Below are positions 32,417 through 36,982 of a stretch of DNA of 36,982 nt, one piece after another (positions within the stretch are counted from its first letter, which is position 1; every line of letters begins with the position of its first letter). A program made the position numbers and the translations under genes. Under the pieces are notes generated by a model, which saw only the letters and a list, made by a program, of their open reading frames with translations, did no database searches and had not been told where the DNA came from. The DNA lies in assembly GCA_947259375.1 (NCBI GenBank), contig CAMYLZ010000018.1:119441-156422 (forward strand). The letters run 5' to 3'. Source of the DNA: an uncultured Parvularculaceae bacterium (GTDB lineage Bacteria > Pseudomonadota > Alphaproteobacteria > Caulobacterales > Parvularculaceae).

Positions 32417-33838
32417 TCATACTGTCACGGCCGCGGCGGCGGCGCGATCACGGATGAGACCGATCTCGTCGCTTTTGAGCAATGGCGAAATGACGCTGAG
32501 CAAACGATCGAGCAGCCGGCGCGCCGCGGCGCGTTCTTCGCCCTCGGCCGCGCGAATCTCCGCCACCAGATCCTTGGCGTAGCCATGGGCTTCGCTACAG
32601 GCTTCGGCGAATAGCGCCTCGACCGGCGCGGGATCGGCGCCAAGCCGGCGCGCATTGGCCGGCGCGGCGGCGATCAGCAGGACCGCACGCTGCGCCTCAT
32701 CAACCGCCTCATCGGCGAGCGCGGCCGAAACATCCGGGCGCGGCGGCGCAAGCCGCGTCGACCCGCCGGCGCGGCGCAGCGGCATCACCGCACGCATCGC
32801 CGCCAGCGCCTGTTCGGCGAAACGCTCATGCGCCTCATTCGCCACATCGCGGCAAGCTTCGATCCGGTTCACATAAACATTGTCGCCGGCTTTCGCGGCC
32901 TGCGCCGACAACCCGTCCGCATAATCGGCGAACCAGGAAAGCCGCGTCAGCGCCGATTGCGCGTCAAGCTCGGCGGCGCATTCGCGCTCCAGCGCGCGCG
33001 CGATGCCCTCAAGGTCTTCAAACAGGCTTTCAGGCAGCGCCATCACCGCCTCGCGCGCTTCGAGAAGCTTGTCGTCGGCGCTGCGCGCCAAATGATAGTA
33101 GACGCCGAGCGCGCGCCATGGCGCTTCGAGCCGACCCTTCAGCGCCAGCAGCATATAGCCGCCAAGCGCCGGCGATTGACCGTATGCGGACAAGAACACC
33201 TGGCGCAATTCGTAATATTGCTCTTCGGTAAGCGACGGCGAATGAGAGGGCGCCACCGCGCGCAAGGCGCGTAGCATCTCGACGCCTTCCAGCAACTGGT
33301 AAATCTCTTCAAGATCGGCCAGCGCCGCTTCGCCGCCAAGCTCGCTGACCAGCGCTTCGCGCTGCGCCGGGTTGCTCGCCGCGTGACCGCACAAGCGCGC
33401 AAGCCCCGCCTCGGCGGCAAGGTAAAGCGCGTTGACGAGCGGCTTGGACTCGGCGCCGCTCTCATATGCCTCATCGAGCGCCGCAGCGGCGAAAGCGGTC
33501 TCGCTCATCGCCGGGTCGGTGGTCATCACCCGCCATATCGGCGCCAGCGACGTGCGGGCGATCTGCGCCTTACGCTTCGCCCCCTTTCGTGTGCTGACGA
33601 AAAAATCCTCAAACGGCGTAAAAAATGTCCGCCTTGCATCCGGCGGGCGCGGCGGCGGCGGCGCTCCGCGCGCTTTAAGCCCCGCACGCAGATCATCGAG
33701 AATGACGCCATGCGGCAGGCCTTTCCCGCCTTTTTTGAGATCGGCCTCGACAGCCGCGAACAGTTTGATCGCCGCCGCGACGGGAAGCTCGCCCAGAAAG
33801 GCGCTGAGGCGTTCTTTTTTGCGCGGGGTGAGGCTCAT
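32417..33838 (-). CDS. Helical protein of unknown function
   Basis: I do not recognise this 473-residue protein. It starts with a basic stretch (SLTPRKKERLSAFLGEL), has a proline-rich segment (APPPPRPPDARR, about 58-69), then a conserved-looking aromatic patch (TFFTPFEDFFVSTRKGAK), and otherwise long alanine/leucine/glutamate-rich helices. There is no signal peptide, membrane helix or catalytic motif. ATG 33836-33838 is preferred over a TTG one codon upstream. Codon use matches the neighbours, so it looks like a resident chromosomal gene and not a shadow frame. It lies between the DnaJ-like gene (110 nt upstream) and the OsmC fusion (177 nt downstream), all on the minus strand. Confidence 0.72.
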   Translation of the reverse strand: MSLTPRKKERLSAFLGELPVAAAIKLFAAVEADLKKGGKGLPHGVILDDLRAGLKARGAPPPPRPPDARRTFFTPFEDFFVSTRKGAKRKAQIARTSLAPIWRVMTTDPAMSETAFAAAALDEAYESGAESKPLVNALYLAAEAGLARLCGHAASNPAQREALVSELGGEAALADLEEIYQLLEGVEMLRALRAVAPSHSPSLTEEQYYELRQVFLSAYGQSPALGGYMLLALKGRLEAPWRALGVYYHLARSADDKLLEAREAVMALPESLFEDLEGIARALERECAAELDAQSALTRLSWFADYADGLSAQAAKAGDNVYVNRIEACRDVANEAHERFAEQALAAMRAVMPLRRAGGSTRLAPPRPDVSAALADEAVDEAQRAVLLIAAAPANARRLGADPAPVEALFAEACSEAHGYAKDLVAEIRAAEGEERAAARRLLDRLLSVISPLLKSDEIGLIRDRAAAAAVTV

Positions 33839-33948
33839 CAAAGCGTCGTCATCCGGTCTGTTTGCCTAGTGGTAGGGGCTGCGCGAAGGCGCGTCAAACC
33901 GCGCGCCATGCCCTGCCCCGATCATGCGCCGATCACGCCTCGCCCGCA

Positions 33949-34872
33949 TCATGCGCCGGCAAAATCCTTCGCCGCCTTGGCGCCTTTCCATTTCCTGACG
34001 AACTCCTCAAGCTCGCTGTCGCCGCCTTCGGGCAGGATGATCTTGAGCTTCACATATTGGTCGCCCGCGCCGCCGGTCTTTTTCGGCGCGCCGCGTCCTT
34101 TCAGCCGCAACACCGTTCCCGAGCTCGAATATTTCGGCACATTGACGGAAACATCGCCGGCGATGGTCGGCGCGGTGATCTTGCCGCCAAGCACCGCTTC
34201 TTTCAGCGAGATCGGCGCCTCGATATGGATGTCGGCGCCTTTGCGCTCAAACACCGCATGGGGCTTGATCTTGATTTCAACATAGACGTCGCCGGGCCCG
34301 CCCGCCGCGCGCTCGCCCTGGCCTTTGAGGCGCAGGGTCTGGCCGTCTTCAAGGCCGGCGGGGACGGCGAGATCGAGCGTGCGCCCGTCAGGCATGGTGA
34401 CCCGCTTTTTCGCGCCGTTCACAGCGTCAAGAAAGTCGACTTCGAGCCGGTAGCGCAGATCGCGCCCGCGCATGTGCTGCGCGCCGCCGCGCGCGCCCCG
34501 CGCCCCGAACAGATCGGAGAAAATATCGGAAAAATCCTCAAACGACGCGCCCGCGCCCGGCCCCCCGGCATGATGGCCGCCGCCCTGGTATCCGCCGGCC
34601 CCGCGGCCTTCGCGCTGGGTCCATTGGTGGAACGGGTTCGCCCGTTCGCGGCCGTCATCATCAAGCTCGCCGCGATCATATTTCTTGCGCCGCTCCGGAT
34701 CGCCGAGAATATCGAACGCCGCCGAAACTTCCTTGAACTTGTCTTCGGCTTTCTTGTCGTCCGGATTGCGGTCGGGATGATATTTTTTCGCAAGCTGACG
34801 GAAGGCCGAGCGGATTTCCGCATCGCTCGCCTTGGGGGAAAGACCCAATACCAAATAAGGGTTTCGCGCCAC
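33949..34872 (-). CDS. CbpA-like DnaJ-domain co-chaperone
   Basis: A 307-residue J-domain protein. The J domain covers residues 4-68 with HPD at 32-34 (KKYHPDRNPDD), which stimulates DnaK's ATPase. A glycine/phenylalanine-rich part (about 90-125) and two beta-sandwich substrate domains (about 135-300) follow. The cysteine zinc finger of true DnaJ is absent, placing it with the CbpA/type II group. The start is a GTG at 34870-34872, with GAGG 13 nt upstream, so initiation is likely weak. A strong terminator lies immediately upstream, so its promoter must sit in about 45 nt (34873-34917) or transcription depends on readthrough. Confidence 0.92.
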   Translation of the reverse strand: MARNPYLVLGLSPKASDAEIRSAFRQLAKKYHPDRNPDDKKAEDKFKEVSAAFDILGDPERRKKYDRGELDDDGRERANPFHQWTQREGRGAGGYQGGGHHAGGPGAGASFEDFSDIFSDLFGARGARGGAQHMRGRDLRYRLEVDFLDAVNGAKKRVTMPDGRTLDLAVPAGLEDGQTLRLKGQGERAAGGPGDVYVEIKIKPHAVFERKGADIHIEAPISLKEAVLGGKITAPTIAGDVSVNVPKYSSSGTVLRLKGRGAPKKTGGAGDQYVKLKIILPEGGDSELEEFVRKWKGAKAAKDFAGA

Positions 34873-34917
34873 GTTTTTTAAAGGCCTCTGCCGGTAAGCT
34901 GTTGTTTACTCTTGGTC

Positions 34918-34960
34918 AAAAAGCGGGCGCGCAGGGGCCGAGAAGCGCCTGCGCGCCCGC
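34918..34960 (-). terminator. Strong Rho-independent terminator
   Basis: On the minus strand GCGGGCGCGCAGG (34960-34948), a 12-nt loop and CCTGCGCGCCCGC (34935-34923) make a perfect 13-bp stem followed by TTTTT (34922-34918). The only gene upstream on that strand within reach is the short open frame at 34984-35094, 24 nt away, so this terminator supports that frame being a real transcription unit. Confidence 0.88.
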
Positions 34961-34983
34961 ACTCCCCCTAGAATTAGGTGATT

Positions 34984-35094
34984 TTATCCAGAAATGAAGA
35001 GCTTAAGGTTAATTTCGGAAGCGGAATTACTGTCCAATCGCTCATCCCCGCCAGCCAACGCGATGACCGCGAATAAATCAGACTTCCCCATCAT
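34984..35094 (-). CDS. Small gene, 35-36-residue peptide of unknown function
   Basis: A short frame beginning with two ATGs (35094 and 35091). AGGAAG (35096-35101) has best spacing for the second, giving a 35-residue peptide that begins GKSDLFAVIALAGG and ends LKLFISG. It sits in a complete transcription unit: promoter TTGAAA-18-TATATT at 35131-35160, ribosome site, stop, then a 13-bp terminator. The N-terminal third is mildly hydrophobic and ends in Gly-Gly, loosely like a double-glycine leader; the rest is polar. It may also be a regulatory or membrane-associated peptide, or the marker of a small RNA of about 200 nt. I do not recognise a family. It is divergent from a small membrane protein. 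Confidence 0.6.
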   Translation of the reverse strand: MMGKSDLFAVIALAGGDERLDSNSASEINLKLFISG

Positions 35095-35110
35095 TCTTCC
35101 TATTCGGCGC

Positions 35111-35138
35111 TTGGACGAAACTAAAAAATCAATATAAA
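35111..35138 (+). promoter_or_regulatory. Candidate promoter for the three-helix membrane protein
   Basis: TTGGAC (35111-35116), 16 bp, then TATAAA (35133-35138) on the plus strand, in an AT-rich segment. The -10 overlaps that of the opposing promoter. A leader of about 55 nt would precede the ATG at 35202. Confidence 0.45.
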
Positions 35139-35160
35139 TACAGTTCGTGCGTTATTTCAA
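35131..35160 (-). promoter_or_regulatory. Candidate promoter for the small peptide gene
   Basis: On the minus strand -35 TTGAAA (35160-35155), an 18-bp spacer, and -10 TATATT (35136-35131), each a 5/6 match to the sigma-70 consensus. Transcription would start near 35124, giving a leader of about 30 nt and a transcript of about 205 nt ending at the terminator at 34918. Confidence 0.55.
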
Positions 35161-35201
35161 TTTTCCTGCATTCATTTCAACATCTTCACTTTAAAAACCG
35201 T

Positions 35202-35546
35202 ATGACCGAAACAGAAAAAACAGGCAAATCGTCATTTCCCCTTTCCAGGGAAAAAATGGGTTATCTCGCATTGATTATCGCCCTCCTGCTCAGTGGATTT
35301 TCCGGGCCTTCGATATTCATCGTGAACGCTGCAATCGCTTTTTCGGGCGTTTTGGTCGCCATCAGCATGTTTATCCTGGTGATTCGCCTGCTTCCATTCA
35401 AACTGAAGCCCGTTGAAGGTAAGGGCCGCCTAATTGGCCACGCTCTTTACTGGGGCGTTATCATTGTTCTGATCGCCTTCGCCGTCTGGGTCGGAGATAA
35501 CGCGCGTGACTTTTTCGCGCGCCTTCTCTTCACGCTACCTGTCTGA
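35202..35546 (+). CDS. Small three-helix membrane protein, unknown function
   Basis: A 114-residue protein with a polar N-terminal 19 residues and three likely membrane helices (about 20-37, 41-63 and 81-98: YLALIIALLLSGFSGPSIFI, VNAAIAFSGVLVAISMFILV, LYWGVIIVLIAFAVWVG). Basic loops (LPFKLKPVEGKGR) follow the second helix. I do not recognise the family. No Shine-Dalgarno sequence precedes the ATG. It is divergent from the small peptide gene, sharing an overlapping promoter region, and convergent with the coiled-coil gene (2 nt between stops). Base composition is more AT-rich than the core genes on either side, in keeping with an accessory origin. Confidence 0.68.
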   Translation: MTETEKTGKSSFPLSREKMGYLALIIALLLSGFSGPSIFIVNAAIAFSGVLVAISMFILVIRLLPFKLKPVEGKGRLIGHALYWGVIIVLIAFAVWVGDNARDFFARLLFTLPV

Positions 35547-35548
35547 AT

Positions 35549-36073
35549 TCAACTCATCGGCGTCGGCTCGCAATTATCAAACTCCCTGATCAACTCAAAA
35601 AGATCGTCGCGCGTATTCTCAGCACTCCTCATCAAAGACTCAGCCTGCCTTGCCATCGTGCGCGCCTCCGACAATTCGCCAATCGCGTCCAGCGCGTCTT
35701 TCGCCGCCAAAACGGCCGCGATCGCCGGCACGAGCTTTTGCACGTCTTGCAGATCAAGTTTTCCTTTGGACAAGCGGGCAATCAATCTGGCGGCCCTCCC
35801 GAATGCCCCGAGGGGGCCGGCGATTGCGATGAAAGCCTCAACTGCCGCCACCAACGCCTTGCGTCTTGCTTCACGAGCAAGGTTTTCGGCCCGGCGTCCC
35901 AATTCTTCAGCCCGATCCGCCTGATCGGCCAACTTGTTTTTCGCGAGCTCGACGCGTATTTCGACCTCGGCGCAGCTCCGTTTGCATTCATAAACGGGGC
36001 GGCGCCGATACGCCGCCGTTGCGTTTCTGACCGCTTCGGCCAGGCTTGCTCCCTTGAATTCATTGCTTCTCAT
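35549..36073 (-). CDS. Coiled-coil protein of unknown function
   Basis: With ATG 36071-36073 (GGAG 8-9 nt upstream) the protein has 174 residues; the frame extends to 36148, but that start has no ribosome site. It is largely helical. Early cysteines C30 and C34 (ECKRSCAEVE) are followed by a heptad-like charged stretch (LAKNKLADQADRAEELGRR), a hydrophobic amphipathic part (VEAFIAIAGPLGAFGRAARL) and a second charged coiled coil near the C-terminus. There is no signal peptide. I do not recognise it. It lies 107 nt downstream of the GTA tail gene on the same strand and convergent with the membrane protein, in the accessory patch. Confidence 0.65.
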   Translation of the reverse strand: MRSNEFKGASLAEAVRNATAAYRRRPVYECKRSCAEVEIRVELAKNKLADQADRAEELGRRAENLAREARRKALVAAVEAFIAIAGPLGAFGRAARLIARLSKGKLDLQDVQKLVPAIAAVLAAKDALDAIGELSEARTMARQAESLMRSAENTRDDLFELIREFDNCEPTPMS

Positions 36074-36180
36074 TTTTTTACTCCGCTTACTGTTTGTTTT
36101 TCCCCGCCGATCTTCAGGGCCGTTTGAGGGGCTCAAAGTGAGACGCAAGAAGAACGCTCATTGCAAGGCCGCAACCGCTT

Positions 36181-36982
36181 TCAGGTGAGCGCAACGCTGC
36201 CCCGCGCCTCCGCCCCTTCCCCTGCCGCGTCGGAAAGCTGCGCCACGGCGAAAATGATCACGCCGCTGGCGATCGGCCCGCCGAAATCTTCGGCGATGTC
36301 GGCCGCCATATAGGCGTAGGACGGCGTTGTCGTTTCAACACTGCGCACCGGGTTCGCGCCGTCATAGACGGTGAGGCGATAACGCTCGGATTGCTCGCTA
36401 AGGGGAACTTCCCCCTCCCAGCTATCGCCGCCGAGGCGGGTGCGGCGGATCCAGGTGAAGAGAATGTCGCCGCCCTGCCGCTTCGCGCGCAGATGCACGG
36501 GCGACAAGGATTTCAGCCCCCGCGCGGTGATGACGAGGTTCTGCGCGGTGAAATTCTCCGTATCGGGAAGGTTCGCTTCCGGGCCCGCCTGCCAGTCGAA
36601 AGCGAGCCCGCGCCCGTTCGCATCGAAGGCGGCTTGCGTCACCGCCGCATTCAGCAACACCGCGCGCGCGCCAATGCCGGCGCCTGCGAGCGCCTCCGCC
36701 TCGGTCCCCGCTTGCCCGCGCAACAGCCCGGTGAGCGCCCAGGCGCCGGAAGGGAGCAGCACGGCGTCGCGGAACTGGCAGAGTTCCCAGCCGCCATTGT
36801 CGGCCTTGACCGCGAGCGCATTGGCCCCGGCAAGCACATCCGCCGGCGCTTTCGAGGCGAGCGCGCCAAAGACAAGCCGCAATTGCACCGCGCGCTCGAT
36901 CCAGCGGCCGGACCCGGCGGGGGCGAGCGCGGTTTCAAGCCGGCCCATCACGGCGCGCGCCGGGGCGAGCCCCGCAAGCGAC
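36181..36982 (-). CDS. GTA tail/host-specificity protein gp15-like, C-terminal part (truncated by window edge)
   Basis: The frame is open to the right edge; about 267 C-terminal residues are visible, ending at the TGA at 36181-36183. The sequence resembles the C-terminal part of gp15 of the Rhodobacter capsulatus gene-transfer agent (a large phage-tail-like protein with a glycoside-hydrolase/TIM-barrel-like region). Matching features are LSPVHLRAKRQGGDILFTWI followed by RRTRLGGDSWEGEVPL, then SERYRLTVYDG and the final FAVAQLSDAAGEG. gp15 is the last gene of the main GTA structural cluster, so the rest of the cluster should lie just beyond the window. The internal ATG at 36946-36951 is not a start. 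Confidence 0.85.
   Translation of the reverse strand, partial: SLAGLAPARAVMGRLETALAPAGSGRWIERAVQLRLVFGALASKAPADVLAGANALAVKADNGGWELCQFRDAVLLPSGAWALTGLLRGQAGTEAEALAGAGIGARAVLLNAAVTQAAFDANGRGLAFDWQAGPEANLPDTENFTAQNLVITARGLKSLSPVHLRAKRQGGDILFTWIRRTRLGGDSWEGEVPLSEQSERYRLTVYDGANPVRSVETTTPSYAYMAADIAEDFGGPIASGVIIFAVAQLSDAAGEGAEARGSVALT

Noticed and set aside
33923-33961. ATCATGCGCCG occurring twice near the end of the DnaJ-like gene
   Set aside because: Short, in a GC-rich low-complexity stretch, and partly coding; no further copies noticed.
1-36982. Search for tRNA, rRNA, CRISPR arrays, insertion sequences or integrase/attachment sites
   Set aside because: By eye there were no cloverleaf-like elements, no regularly spaced repeats, and no transposase or recombinase motifs. 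A covariance-model scan would settle the RNA part.

Overview
The window is 37 kb of GC-rich, densely packed chromosomal DNA from an alphaproteobacterium. The best guess is the Hyphomonadales/Parvularculales/Caulobacterales side of the class. The clues are a bifunctional N-acetylglutamate synthase/kinase beside an N-acetylornithine carbamoyltransferase, a PleC/DivJ-like histidine kinase, a GcvT/FAD cluster behind glnE, and the 3' end of a gene-transfer-agent (GTA) tail gene at the right edge. No rRNA, tRNA, CRISPR array or insertion sequence was seen. The placement rests on gene content only.

Left part (1-8152): the end of scoB (ketone-body CoA transferase) is followed 2 nt later by a TPR-sulfotransferase. 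Then come an HxlR-type regulator divergent from a small secreted protein across a region with two perfect inverted repeats, an exported metallo-beta-lactamase-fold hydrolase, class II DAHP synthase (entry to aromatic amino acid synthesis), and an ATGA-overlapping oxidoreductase/aminotransferase pair. That pair probably makes a 3-amino UDP-sugar (GnnA/GnnB type, lipid A).

Middle (8161-19445): a KefB/C-type K+/H+ antiporter; an arginine operon argF'-argB-argC on the minus strand that uses acetylated intermediates; a membrane-bound PleC-like kinase; an exported amidohydrolase; and a four-gene set of EF-hand protein, ECF sigma factor, membrane anti-sigma and periplasmic metal-sensor-like protein. 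The last set looks like a cell-envelope, possibly calcium/metal, signalling unit.

Right-middle (19501-30906, all minus strand): degP, an OmpR-type response regulator, its histidine kinase, the histone-like HU protein with its own terminator, glnE, then three overlapping genes: a degenerate FAD-fold protein, a CrtI/PYROXD2-like FAD protein and a GcvT-fold protein. The last three look like subunits of one undescribed enzyme, resembling in parts list the folate-linked demethylases (sarcosine oxidase, dimethylglycine dehydrogenase).

Right end (31019-36982): an alpha/beta hydrolase-OsmC fusion, a conserved-looking helical protein of unknown function, and a CbpA-like DnaJ. After these comes an AT-richer accessory patch. 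It holds a 35-36-codon gene with its own promoter, ribosome-binding site and strong terminator, a divergently transcribed three-helix membrane protein sharing the same -10 region, and a coiled-coil protein of unknown function. The window ends inside the C-terminal half of the GTA gp15-like tail protein.
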